The position numbers and the translations under genes were made by a program. Of a stretch of 52,894 nt of DNA, positions 41,906 through 50,132 are shown piece after piece. The stretch is from Nocardia sp. SYP-A9097. GTDB lineage: Bacteria; Actinomycetota; Actinomycetes; Mycobacteriales; Mycobacteriaceae. The notes beneath the pieces are model-generated. The model made no database searches. It saw nothing but the letters and a program-made list of their open reading frames with translations, and was not told where the DNA came from. How positions within the stretch are numbered: position 1 is the stretch's first letter; the number at the start of each line of letters is the position of its first letter. The DNA is taken from assembly GCF_009649815.1 (NCBI RefSeq), contig NZ_WJIC01000038.1:1-52894 (forward strand). The letters run 5' to 3'.

Positions 41906-43447
41906 CTAGGGGGCCGGCGTACTGGTACCGGTCGGTGAGGGTTCGGTCGTCGCGGAGACGGACGCGCGGTAGGAGGAGAGCGGGGGCGACGTCATTGCTC
42001 CGCTCGAAGCGGGGGTGGTGTCCGGAATCGCCGATTGCGGAAGCGAGGTAGCGGGATTCGTCGCGGCGATATCGCGGGCCAGGGCGGCGAACCACGCTGC
42101 GGCGGCGGCGAGAGGAGCAGTCCCGGTGGAATCGGCCGAGGCAGTGGTGTACGAGTCGTGCCTGCCAGCGGTGTCGCTGTATCGGGTATAGGTCGCCAGG
42201 TTGTACAGATCACTGTCATTGGTGACGGTGGAAGTGATCGCGGTGAACGCCTGATCCACCCATCCCAGCGCCGTCTGCGGAGGGATCAGATCCGCCACTG
42301 CGCCAACGATTTTCGTGCCGAGAGTAGCCAGTGCCGCCACCGGATCGACCATGCCCACTGTGGCGAGTTCACTGATCGTGCTGGTGGTGAACACCTTCTG
42401 CGCGATCGACACCACGGTGTTGAGTCCGATGGCGCCGAGCCGGAACAGGACCGAGAGTGCGTCGCTGAATCCGGGCGTCTGCGTGCTGGGATCGGAAGCT
42501 TCGGCCAGCCGCTGCCCCAAGGTTTTCGTCGGCTCGTAGGACAGCTGATCGAGGCTGGTGCCGGAAAGGTCTTCGGTGACCACACCGACCGTCGTTTTCC
42601 ACACGGTCGCCGCCAGCGCTTGCGCGATAGTGGAGATCGCCGTGATCGGATCCTTGGTATCGGACTGTGCCGCAATGTTCTTCACGGTCGTCGTCAGCGG
42701 GGTATCGCTGGAGGAGCTACACGACAGGTCACCGGGAGTGCAGAAGTCTGCGACACGGCCGGCGAGTGAGCCGTAGTCGACTGCGGTGTTGCTGGCGATG
42801 CCCGATCCACCGGTGCCGGTGTTCGTCAGCGTGATCTGAGAGACCGCGGTGCCGGATGTGCCGGGCGCGGCGGCGGGGGTGGTTTGGCCGGCTCGACCGG
42901 GGAGCACGGAGTTGTCGGCGCGGGTGGGATTGGCGAACAGCGCGATCCCGGCCACTTTGTCCGGATTTACCGGGCTGGTGCTGGTGCCGACGGTGTGCGC
43001 GAATGCGGATACTGCCGCGGCGCCTTGTCCGTATCCGGCGGCGGCGATGCGTGTGGCGGGGCATCGCTGAATTACCTCCGAGGCATCCTTGCCGAGCAGA
43101 TCCGCTGCGTCAGCCACGGCTTGCTGGTACGGGACTTCGGTACTGTCCTCGGCGTAGCCGTACCGGACATAGGCGCGCTGCACGGCGTTTCCGGATTGCG
43201 CGAGCAACGGTGTGAAGAACTGCCCGAGTGCTCCAGTGTCGGTGGTCGACGCAGCGTCGGATGGCCCTTCGTCGGTTCCTTGGACGCCGAACACGAACAA
43301 CACCGGGCAGGAGCGGTCAATCGGCACGTCTGCTTCCGACAAGGCGACGACACCGCCGGACACGCACAGCGCTGCGATCAGACCAGTGATCGCGCGCGCT
43401 ACCGCGCTCTGCATCGAAGGAAGAAGCCCTCTTCTATTGTGCGGCAA
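41906..43447 (-). CDS. Cutinase-like secreted protein lacking the catalytic Ser
   Basis: A 513-residue protein. The TTG start has GAGGTGA 6 bases upstream and gives a signal peptide with an Arg-Arg n-region (HNRRGLLPS, hydrophobic to about residue 36). The mature part is cutinase-like: SCPVLFVFGVQGT, RCPATRIAAAGYGQGAAAV and the CTPGDLSC acid region. The nucleophile motif reads G-Y-G-Q-G, with Gly140 (codon GGA) in place of Ser. A C-terminal extension of about 250 residues with a RHDSY segment is shared with the cutinase at 44632-45876. It is probably exported and not hydrolytic. Confidence 0.82.
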   Translation of the reverse strand: MPHNRRGLLPSMQSAVARAITGLIAALCVSGGVVALSEADVPIDRSCPVLFVFGVQGTDEGPSDAASTTDTGALGQFFTPLLAQSGNAVQRAYVRYGYAEDSTEVPYQQAVADAADLLGKDASEVIQRCPATRIAAAGYGQGAAAVSAFAHTVGTSTSPVNPDKVAGIALFANPTRADNSVLPGRAGQTTPAAAPGTSGTAVSQITLTNTGTGGSGIASNTAVDYGSLAGRVADFCTPGDLSCSSSSDTPLTTTVKNIAAQSDTKDPITAISTIAQALAATVWKTTVGVVTEDLSGTSLDQLSYEPTKTLGQRLAEASDPSTQTPGFSDALSVLFRLGAIGLNTVVSIAQKVFTTSTISELATVGMVDPVAALATLGTKIVGAVADLIPPQTALGWVDQAFTAITSTVTNDSDLYNLATYTRYSDTAGRHDSYTTASADSTGTAPLAAAAAWFAALARDIAATNPATSLPQSAIPDTTPASSGAMTSPPLSSYRASVSATTEPSPTGTSTPAP

Positions 43448-43513
43448 TGCGATTCACCTCGATTTCTGATGATCAATGGGCGTGTGTGCCCGAGTCGGCT
43501 CGGCCGAGATCGA

Positions 43514-44635
43514 TCAATTTGTCGGCTGGCCCTTGTGTTGAGCGGGGCCGATGTGGGGGCGATTCAGGAAGCCGGCGAGCTCGTCCACGACATCTGGTGT
43601 GCTGTCGACGGCGGTACGAAAGTGATTGGCGTCGTATTCGCGCCAGCTGACCTCGACCCCACGTCGCCGGTACTCGGTGAACAAACCGCCGCCGGACTCG
43701 ACCGGGACTACTAGATCGTTGGTGCCGTGATACAGATGCACGGGCACGGCAGGAGTTCGGGCTCCGCTTCTGCTCTCGCGCGCCAGGACGTAACGCCAGA
43801 TCGCGTCGTTCCAGGGGTCCGGGCGCTCACACCAGTGCTCCAATGGTTGACGGTAATGTTCGAGGAGCATTGCGGCACTGAGGGTTTCGGCATGACGGAC
43901 GGCACGGAGGCCGTCTTCGGTCAGTACGTGTCGCAGCGGTAGGTGATGGTAGGCCCGCGAGAGCCCGATCAAGCCGGCCAACGCGAGAGCGGACCACGGA
44001 CCGCGGTGCTGGGACCGGACCAATGCGTCCGGGTCGCTCACGACAGCGCCCGCGGCGATCCCTCGCAGGTCAAGGTCCGGCGCGTACTCGCGGTGTAGTT
44101 CGCCTGCCCACACCACAGCGCGACCGCCATCGCCGTATCCCCACAGCACGATCGGCGCACGGTTCGGATTCGCGCTCGTCGCCTCGGGTAGTGCTTGGCT
44201 GGCGCGAGCGAGATCGAGCGTCACCTGACCGGCCGCACGGGCCGCGAGGAAGGTATGCGGTCCCAGCCCGGTGATGCCGAGGTTCTCACCATCCGGGACC
44301 GCGACCGTCCAGCCTCGCTCGAGAGCCGCTTGAATTTGGTCGAGCGGTTCCTCCCCGCTCACCAACAGTTGCGACGGGGCACATTCACCGCCGAGGCCAT
44401 GAAAGCTAGTGCAGTACACCATGATTGGCTTCAGGTCCGATGCTGAGGCTGACACCGAGGAGATGACTGTGCCCGATACCGGGATCAGTTCACCGCGGGA
44501 GTCGCTGGATACGTAGACGATTCGAGAGGCCCGCGTCGTGTTGTCCAGATTTCCGACGGTGACGGTTTGGGTGCGCAGGAGATCCCCCGGGCCGCGGTCG
44601 GTGGGCACGGCCACCGGTGTGTAGAACTCGGTCAT
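43514..44635 (-). CDS. LIP-family lipase homologue lacking the catalytic Ser
   Basis: A 373-residue protein of the secretory LIP lipase family: IMVYCTSFHGLGGECAPSQL, then APIVLWGYGDGGRAVVWAGE, and the acid and base in LYHGTNDLVVPVE and YDANHFRTA. The nucleophile motif is G-Y-G-D-G, with Gly168 (codon GGC) in place of the usual Ser. There is no signal peptide, although LIP lipases are normally secreted. The ATG overlaps the cutinase stop upstream. The Asp and His seem to be kept, so the fold is intact, but hydrolysis is not expected. Confidence 0.78.
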   Translation of the reverse strand: MTEFYTPVAVPTDRGPGDLLRTQTVTVGNLDNTTRASRIVYVSSDSRGELIPVSGTVISSVSASASDLKPIMVYCTSFHGLGGECAPSQLLVSGEEPLDQIQAALERGWTVAVPDGENLGITGLGPHTFLAARAAGQVTLDLARASQALPEATSANPNRAPIVLWGYGDGGRAVVWAGELHREYAPDLDLRGIAAGAVVSDPDALVRSQHRGPWSALALAGLIGLSRAYHHLPLRHVLTEDGLRAVRHAETLSAAMLLEHYRQPLEHWCERPDPWNDAIWRYVLARESRSGARTPAVPVHLYHGTNDLVVPVESGGGLFTEYRRRGVEVSWREYDANHFRTAVDSTPDVVDELAGFLNRPHIGPAQHKGQPTN

Positions 44636-45876
44636 CGCCGACTCCCCGCGATGTCGGTGGCGAGCGCGATAAACCAGGCGATCCCTGAGCTCATCTGGCC
44701 GGTGACGGCGTAGCCGTTGTGGCGAGAGACGGTGTCGGCGAATCGAATCCACTCCGCCGGGTTCGCGATGTCACTGTTGTCGGCCACGAGCTGCCCCCCG
44801 GCCGCGGAGAGTTGCCCTACCAGCTTCGGCAGCACCCCGAGCGGGTTCTGCGTGAGAGCGGCGGTGATCTCACCCCAACACCTCGCCGCGGCGGCCACGT
44901 CATCGGCCGTGGGGCTGGGGATGCGCGGGTCAGAAGCATCGGTCAACCGCTGCGCGAGAGTCCGCGCCGGTGTGTAGTCGACATCGCCGCCTTGGACGTG
45001 GAAATCGTTGAGTACGAACGTCGTCCAGGCGTCGCCGAGGGCAGACGAGAGCAGCGAGTAGATCGATCCGATCGCCGCGAGCGGATCTCGGAGGTCGGCT
45101 TGGGCGACGAGTTCGGCGCCGACGCGCAGTACCGCCGCGTGGTCCGGCGCCGAGCACGCCAGGTCCCCATCCACACAGATGTCGGCCACGCGTCCGGTCA
45201 ACGCACCGTAGGTCGCGTCGTCATCAGCGATCCCCCCTCCGGCGGAAGCAGAGCTGGTGAGCTGAACTCCTGCCACGGCGGTGCCATCGCTGCCGGGCGC
45301 GGGATCGGGCACCACCTGCCCGGGACGCCCAGGAAATACCGGGGCTCCGGAGGATCGGGTCGGGTTGGAATACAAGGCGATTCCAGCAATTCGTTCAGGC
45401 GCGACGGGCCCGTTGCCGGAGCCCACGGATCGAGCGAACTCCGCAACAGCCTGCGCGCCTTGGGAATAGCCGACTGCCGCCAGCATCGTGTCAGGACAGG
45501 CCGCGACCACCCCCGCGGCGGCGTCCTCCAGGCCGACACGCGCAGAGGTCACCGAAATCGAGTACGGGTCCGCGCCACCGCCGGGTACCGCGCCCCCGAA
45601 TCCTGCCTCGTAGGGGATGTAGCTGCGCTGGACCAGCGTCGGCACGGCCGCGACCAGCGGTCCCAGCAGTGCACCGATCACTCCGGTGTCCACGGTCGGG
45701 TCTGCCGTCGGCGACGACTGGCCCGTTCCCTGGATACCGAGTACATAGAGCGCAGGGCAACCCCGCCCGATCGGAACTTCCTGCGCCGCAGCGGATTCTG
45801 ATCCACCGACGAGCCCGGCACAGCACACGAGCGCCATCGCCGTGCCACCGCTCATACGCAGTATCCGTTGACTCAC
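44632..45876 (-). CDS. Secreted cutinase-family hydrolase
   Basis: A 414-residue protein with a signal peptide (residues 1-31, AxA site SAAAQ). The cutinase domain has GCPALYVLGIQGT, a complete nucleophile motif VGYSQGAQAV (Ser138), the acid in CVDGDLAC, and a probable His in the C-terminal SRHNGYAV. It carries the same 200-residue C-terminal extension as the serine-less paralog. Cutinases of mycolate-bearing bacteria cleave lipid esters, including cell-envelope lipids. Its place at the head of a conjugation region suggests local envelope remodelling. Confidence 0.85.
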   Translation of the reverse strand: MSQRILRMSGGTAMALVCCAGLVGGSESAAAQEVPIGRGCPALYVLGIQGTGQSSPTADPTVDTGVIGALLGPLVAAVPTLVQRSYIPYEAGFGGAVPGGGADPYSISVTSARVGLEDAAAGVVAACPDTMLAAVGYSQGAQAVAEFARSVGSGNGPVAPERIAGIALYSNPTRSSGAPVFPGRPGQVVPDPAPGSDGTAVAGVQLTSSASAGGGIADDDATYGALTGRVADICVDGDLACSAPDHAAVLRVGAELVAQADLRDPLAAIGSIYSLLSSALGDAWTTFVLNDFHVQGGDVDYTPARTLAQRLTDASDPRIPSPTADDVAAAARCWGEITAALTQNPLGVLPKLVGQLSAAGGQLVADNSDIANPAEWIRFADTVSRHNGYAVTGQMSSGIAWFIALATDIAGSRR

Positions 45877-46826
45877 GGCTGCCCCACCCCTACCCCGGCG
45901 CCGAATCCCGCCCCTACCGTGCCGCCGGCAACAGCGCCCACGAGGGCCACTGGGATTCCGGCCACGGCAGCGCCCACGGCGGCACCGGCCGCCGCGCCGA
46001 TCGCGGTACCGAACACACCCGAGGTGACGGTGCCCAGAATCGGGACCGGCACAACGGTTCCCAGTGCGGCACCGGCGATTCCGCCCACCGTGCCACCGAG
46101 AAGACCACCGACGACGGCACCGATCGCGGCCACCGGACCTCCCGCGATCACCCCTCCCGCAGCCCCGCCGACACCCGCACCGGCCAAGGTCGCCCCGCTG
46201 ACACGATCGGAGCGCCCTGCCGGCACACCGACGGAGTCCAGGGCTGTGGCGACTTGCGCTTCCGCGCCGCCGGCAGTGGTATTGATCCAGTCACGCACCT
46301 GCGTGGGCAGCCAGTCCGGAGACGGGGACTGCCACTCCCCGATCCGAATCGTGTTGTCCGGCGGCTGGATCGGCGCTACCGGAGCGACCGGCTCCGGCAG
46401 GTGCAGGTCACCGAGTTCGACCTGCGGCGCGGGATCCGAGGACGGTTGTGGCCGCGGTAAAGGCCCATTACGTACCTCGGGGGTTTGCCCGGAACTTTGC
46501 TGGGTGTCCTGATCAGTCAGGGGCTGCCCGTCACTCGGCGGCGCGGGTGGGACTTCGGGGGCAGCGGTGCCGGGCTGCGCCGGGCTGGTGACCCCCGGCT
46601 GATCGGCTATATCTCCAGGCCCGGCACCGGCAGCCAGGCCCGGCGCCGACAGCATTATCGAAACGGGAGCCATACCCGCGATGACAACGCGGCCACAGCG
46701 CGCGATCATCGGCCTCGCCGAGAACGAGCTCGGGCGCAGATGGCCCTCACCGATGGCATCGACCGCTGGCCGCGCATTGACTGCTGCATTACTTCTGGGA
46801 ATTTGCACGCCGAATAGACCCTTCAT
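45873..46826 (-). CDS. Glycine-zipper secreted protein (insoluble-domain type)
   Basis: A 317-residue protein with an N-terminal export signal (RVVIAGMAPVSIMLSAPGLA, then AGAG), a Pro/Gln-rich middle, the motif SPDWLPTQVRDWINTTAGGA and a C-terminal 110-residue Gly/Ala/Val zipper (for example GGLLGGTVGGIAGAALGT). Glycine zippers of this kind insert in membranes as oligomers. Similar proteins are annotated in Nocardia as insoluble domain proteins. The start is uncertain: the ATG at 46826 has a poor ribosome binding site. It overlaps the cutinase gene by 4 bases. Confidence 0.65.
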   Translation of the reverse strand: MKGLFGVQIPRSNAAVNARPAVDAIGEGHLRPSSFSARPMIARCGRVVIAGMAPVSIMLSAPGLAAGAGPGDIADQPGVTSPAQPGTAAPEVPPAPPSDGQPLTDQDTQQSSGQTPEVRNGPLPRPQPSSDPAPQVELGDLHLPEPVAPVAPIQPPDNTIRIGEWQSPSPDWLPTQVRDWINTTAGGAEAQVATALDSVGVPAGRSDRVSGATLAGAGVGGAAGGVIAGGPVAAIGAVVGGLLGGTVGGIAGAALGTVVPVPILGTVTSGVFGTAIGAAAGAAVGAAVAGIPVALVGAVAGGTVGAGFGAGVGVGQP

Positions 46827-46878
46827 CAGGATTGGGAGCAGTCCTGCCCGTATGCAACGAGCGTTCAGGACTCGAGAG

Positions 46879-46920
46879 CGCAGGGCTCCTGGCTGCGGAG
46901 ACGCAGTCAGGAGCCCTGCG
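46879..46920 (-). terminator. Strong hairpin downstream of the 32-aa peptide gene
   Basis: Perfect 13-bp arms CGCAGGGCTCCTG (46879-46891) and CAGGAGCCCTGCG (46908-46920) surround a 16-base loop. It begins 16 bases after the TAA of the small leftward gene at 46936-47034. It would separate a highly expressed short transcript from the genes downstream. No T-run follows. Confidence 0.6.
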
Positions 46921-46935
46921 TACACGGATCGGGAT

Positions 46936-47034
46936 TTACAGGAACTGCCCTGCCAGCGACAAGAGCTGGGTCACAATGCCCAGCGCGTTCGATGCGATCG
47001 ACGAGCCGAAGTTCAGGTAGGACAAGATATCCAT
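46936..47034 (-). CDS. 32-residue amphipathic peptide
   Basis: A short reading frame from ATG 47032-47034 (or an in-frame GTG at 47043) to TAA: MDILSYLNFGSSIASNAL followed by GIVTQLLSLAGQFL. It is uncharged except Asp2, hydrophobic with spaced Ser residues, and would form one amphipathic helix. A strong hairpin lies directly downstream and a long AT-richer leader upstream, the layout of a small expressed gene. In size and composition it resembles the PorA/PorH-type peptides of the corynebacterial outer membrane, but I cannot show homology. It heads the leftward region with cutinases. Confidence 0.5.
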   Translation of the reverse strand: MDILSYLNFGSSIASNALGIVTQLLSLAGQFL

Positions 47035-47043
47035 TGGATCCAC

Positions 47044-47423
47044 CGGGATTGGCCTTTCGTAGCGGTTGACTTGCACCACCATCAAAACCTCGGAATCCGG
47101 TCCACGCCAGACCTTTCGATGATAAGGGATTTATCAAATAAGAATCTTACTACCATCCAAACCCTGGATATGCAGCCAATATATAGCGAAGCTGATAAGT
47201 AAATTACGTGTTCGATGTGCGGGATCAGCAGACGGTCGTTCGACGATCACGCTCGGCGCTGCAACAATCGCAAACACCCCGCAATCCGCATGGCGAATCT
47301 TCGTTGCCGAGACGATCATGCCCTGGTAGGAACGGTCCGGAATGGGCGTTCTCAAGGGGGAGTTGGGGTCATTCACGCAGTTAGCCACGCGATCGAACAA
47401 CCGCAGAACAGGGGGGAGAGGAC
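47044..47423. promoter_or_regulatory. AT-richer divergent promoter region
   Basis: About 380 bases between the leftward peptide gene and the rightward regulator gene have lower GC than their surroundings, with runs such as TTATCAAATAAGAATCTTA near 47130. On the minus strand, TTGGAT and TGATAA separated by 18 bases could be a promoter for the peptide and transfer genes. The palindrome GATAAGGGATTTATC (near 47119) may be an operator. No other gene is visible. Confidence 0.4.
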
Positions 47424-48275
47424 ATGGGTCCGACTCCTGAAGGAAATACTCACCGGCGGCCGGCACGAGCCCACATCGGCGAGGCAGACGAAATCCATAT
47501 GCCCAACCTGGGCTCCTGGATTCGACATGTCCGAGAGGACCGTGGCCTCACACGGCAGCAGGCAGCCGTCCGTACCGACATCAGCCAGGCCTACATCATC
47601 AAGATCGAGAGCGGTTACATCCCTGCACGGGAGATGATCGAGCGATTCATCACCAGCTACGGCATGAACCCGATGCAGGCACGCCACACCCGAGAGCTGT
47701 GGGAGCCGCCGACCTCTCTACCCTCGGTTGAGGAGCTACGCGAACGGATCAACACCCCGAGCCGCATCGATGCGCTCGCGCACATGGATCGGATCGGGAT
47801 GATCTGCGTTTACACCGATCCCCTATGGAATGTGCTCTCTGCCAACGAGTCGTTCTATCGCACGCTGCCTGGCCTGGCCTGTGCGCACAACAACGTCGCC
47901 GTGTGGCTGTTCAGCGCCCGCAAGAATTGTCGACCGGCGACGAAGATAGCACTGCAGTGGGAGCAGGAGGCCCGCTTCCATACCGCGGTGCTCCGCGGCG
48001 CCTTCGGCCTCTACCGGACCAGCCCCCGGGCAAGGGAACTCTTCGACCACCTGAAACGCGATCGCGACTTCCACCGGGTCTGGGGTAGCGGTAGCGGTAT
48101 CCACGTCGCCTACGCGCGCCAGCCCAACGAACTCACCCACCTGCGCGATCCGGCTACAGGTGAGCCGTACTCCATCAGCATCGATATCTCCGATGTCGCC
48201 GACACTCACGATATTCGCGTTTGCCAGGCGTTCCGACAACCCCACTCCGGGCCACTCGAGCCGCTCCGCCAATAG
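47424..48275 (+). CDS. XRE regulator with MmyB-like ligand domain
   Basis: A 283-residue protein. An XRE helix-turn-helix spans about residues 27-90 (WIRHVREDRGLTRQQAAVR; ISQAYIIKIESGYIPA). It is followed by the MmyB/MLTR-type PAS-like domain with the hallmark YTDPLWNVLSANESFYRTLP. This domain binds fatty-acid-like or small ligands in related regulators. The ATG at 47424 has GGGGGGAGAGG upstream and is preferred over the later ATG 47502. It is divergent from the transfer region, so it is a candidate regulator of conjugation. Confidence 0.85.
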   Translation: MGPTPEGNTHRRPARAHIGEADEIHMPNLGSWIRHVREDRGLTRQQAAVRTDISQAYIIKIESGYIPAREMIERFITSYGMNPMQARHTRELWEPPTSLPSVEELRERINTPSRIDALAHMDRIGMICVYTDPLWNVLSANESFYRTLPGLACAHNNVAVWLFSARKNCRPATKIALQWEQEARFHTAVLRGAFGLYRTSPRARELFDHLKRDRDFHRVWGSGSGIHVAYARQPNELTHLRDPATGEPYSISIDISDVADTHDIRVCQAFRQPHSGPLEPLRQ

Positions 48276-48859
48276 CGCCTCATTTAAACCAGGCATTGAT
48301 GTGGCTCGCATCACAAAATACAGCAATTAAGTATTGCAGCAATCAGAAATCAATGTCATCAGCAAATCCACGATCCGTCACCCACGAGTCGTGGTTCCCA
48401 CCCGGTGTTGGCCGGTCCGCCGCATTGAAACAATTCATTAACATGTGTGGCGGGCCTCACTGGGCGCAAATTCCGTCCAATGACAACCCATCCCAGCCGC
48501 AACGGTAAGCATCCAGAGCCCGCGGTTCGCAAGCTCATCATGGTTCAAGGTGCAGGCGTTCACAGGGAAGCCGAGGAAGACCAACGGTGCCGCACGGAGA
48601 TACCGAAATCTCCTGGGTCCCATACCTTTCCGACCACTCCTGAACGAAGATCAAGGCAGCAGTCACGCATGCCCGGTAGTCCAACCGAACTCCACACAGG
48701 CATACCGAGAGATGCACATCGTTCTCGCCGGGAAGCGGCGACTCGTCGGATCGCATTGCGCTCACCGCGCGTCCCGATGAGTTGCTTCGACATCGCGATG
48801 GATCTGCCACCAGAGCGGCATTAAAAGAACTCGCACCACCGTGTCGCGTCGCACGGATC
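48276..48859. other. Stretch without a convincing gene
   Basis: Bases 48290-48480 are AT-richer and contain the small inverted repeat GCAAT-N5-ATTGC at 48323-48337. Beyond 48480 there are overlapping open frames on both strands, all with shadow-like composition and no ribosome binding site. I see no RNA gene. Confidence 0.4.
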
Positions 48860-49316
48860 TCAACCCCGCCGCGTGGTGCACGCGCGAACCGATTCGATCA
48901 CTGCCATCCCGGATGGTCGGAACCCGTCCCGAGGTGGCTCGACCCATCGCCGGAACTGCCCCTGCTGATCATGTGGCGAAGGCAGCGTGATCTGGCCGCC
49001 GGCTCGTACCACGCTCACGCTGTGGCGGAACAGTTCTGCGAACAGCCGGACTTCGTCCGGGAATATCCGGCTGAACAAGGAAGGTCCAGCGCTGAGCTCG
49101 AGGATGCGACACGATCGGTCCGACCGGCGGCTGGCGGCGTTCGACATGAACTTTGACGGCATGTCCGACGGCCGAGGGCATGGTGATCCCCCATACCTTT
49201 CCTGCCGTGACCAAGATGCGCCCGACTCCTGGTTCGACGCCAGCAGGTAGGTCGCAGATGCGTCGGTAGTACGCACACCGGCTGGCGGGAGTGTCTCCGA
49301 AATCCAGCTGTTCCAT
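48860..49316 (-). pseudogene. Frameshifted conserved actinobacterial protein
   Basis: From ATG 49316 (GAGG 6 bases upstream) one frame reads MEQLDFGDTPASRCAYYRR through VWGITMPSAVGHAV and VGPIVSHPRAQRWTFLVQPD. At about 49056-49062 the sequence continues in another frame as PDEVRLFAELFRHSVSVVRA, then ITLPSPHD, RWVEPPRDGFRPSG to a stop at 48860. Removing one G from the run restores a single protein of about 150 residues. The joined protein looks like one I associate with XRE-DUF5753/DUF397 neighbourhoods in Actinobacteria; function unknown. It may be a real mutation or a sequencing error. Confidence 0.65.
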
Positions 49317-49572
49317 CGGAACCTCAACTCGCAGTGACGGCTTGGAAGCGCCCGATGCGACAACACAGTGTGAGGGGACTTCGTCGTCCCATCGGGCGCG
49401 AGTCCAGAACAACACAGCCGCCGTACGATGAACATGCAGAAATGAATATTCACGGCAACTCGCTCAAACCCCCACGACCATGTTCAGAGGTGCGGTAGAA
49501 ATGCGTTCACACACAGGGCACCACCAGGTTCAGGAATCGAACGCAACCGCATTCACTCGCCAGGAGACACAC

Positions 49573-49681
49573 GTGGCCGAGTCCCCCACACTGCTGCGCC
49601 GCCAGCTCGGCCGCTTCCTCAGAGACTGCCGTGAAGCCAAGGGTCTCACCATCGCCATGGCAGCCAAAGAAGTGCAACTTA
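49573..49681 (+). pseudogene. 5' fragment of XRE-DUF5753 regulator interrupted by IS
   Basis: The GTG at 49573 with AGGAGA 7 bases upstream begins VAESPTLLRRQLGRFLRDC, then REAKGLTIAMAAKEVQL, the N-terminal half of an XRE helix-turn-helix. The reading frame is broken after codon 36 by the IS630-family element at 49682. Joining base 49681 to base 51359 restores an uninterrupted 294-residue gene. The product of this fragment alone would be a short peptide extended into the element. Confidence 0.85.
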
Positions 49682-49709
49682 GTGGTCCCGCCCGCAAGTT
49701 CTTCGGGGG

Positions 49710-50027
49710 TCAGTGCCCGAGGTAGAGGTCGCAGGCGCAGTCGAGGGCTTCCTGGGGACTGCCTGCGGTGAATCCGGTGGGCAGGATCTGGTTTTCGTAT
49801 TTGCCGCTGCTGGCGAGGTAGAGACCGAATCCCCACGTTGAAGCCGATCCGCCGTAGCGGAGCCGGAGCAGGGGCACCCGGTCGCCATCGGCCAGTTCGC
49901 CCTCAACGTAGGCGAATTGGCCGTGGTAGCGCACATGCAGGCCGGCCAGTTGGGGCCAGTGCGCGGCGGCATGTTGGTGCAGCCGCTGGGCCAGGGAGGT
50001 TTTGGTCGAGTCCGGGATCGCGGGCAT
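49710..50027 (-). CDS. Passenger protein of the IS630 element
   Basis: A 105-residue protein, MPAIPDSTKTSLAQRLHQHA to the end SPQEALDCACDLYLGH, with the motif LHVRYHGQFAYVEGELADGD followed by LLRLRYGGSASTWGFGLYLA. It lies inside the element, divergent from the transposase, and its stop touches the left inverted repeat. I recall the same gene pair near IS630-type transposases in Streptomyces, but cannot check it here. It has no DNA-binding motif that I can see. Function unknown. Confidence 0.75.
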   Translation of the reverse strand: MPAIPDSTKTSLAQRLHQHAAAHWPQLAGLHVRYHGQFAYVEGELADGDRVPLLRLRYGGSASTWGFGLYLASSGKYENQILPTGFTAGSPQEALDCACDLYLGH

Positions 50028-50132
50028 GAGGTCATCTTGCCTCCTGCGGTGTGTCGAGCCGGCGCAGGTGAGGTGATCGGGCAAGGTCGTGACGGTCGGT
50101 GTCTCGAAAGTCGTTGAAAGCCTGTTATTTTC

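Noticed and set aside
48447..48824. Rightward 125-codon frame
   Set aside because: It has no ribosome binding site and several overlapping frames of equal length on both strands; the composition is not protein-like.
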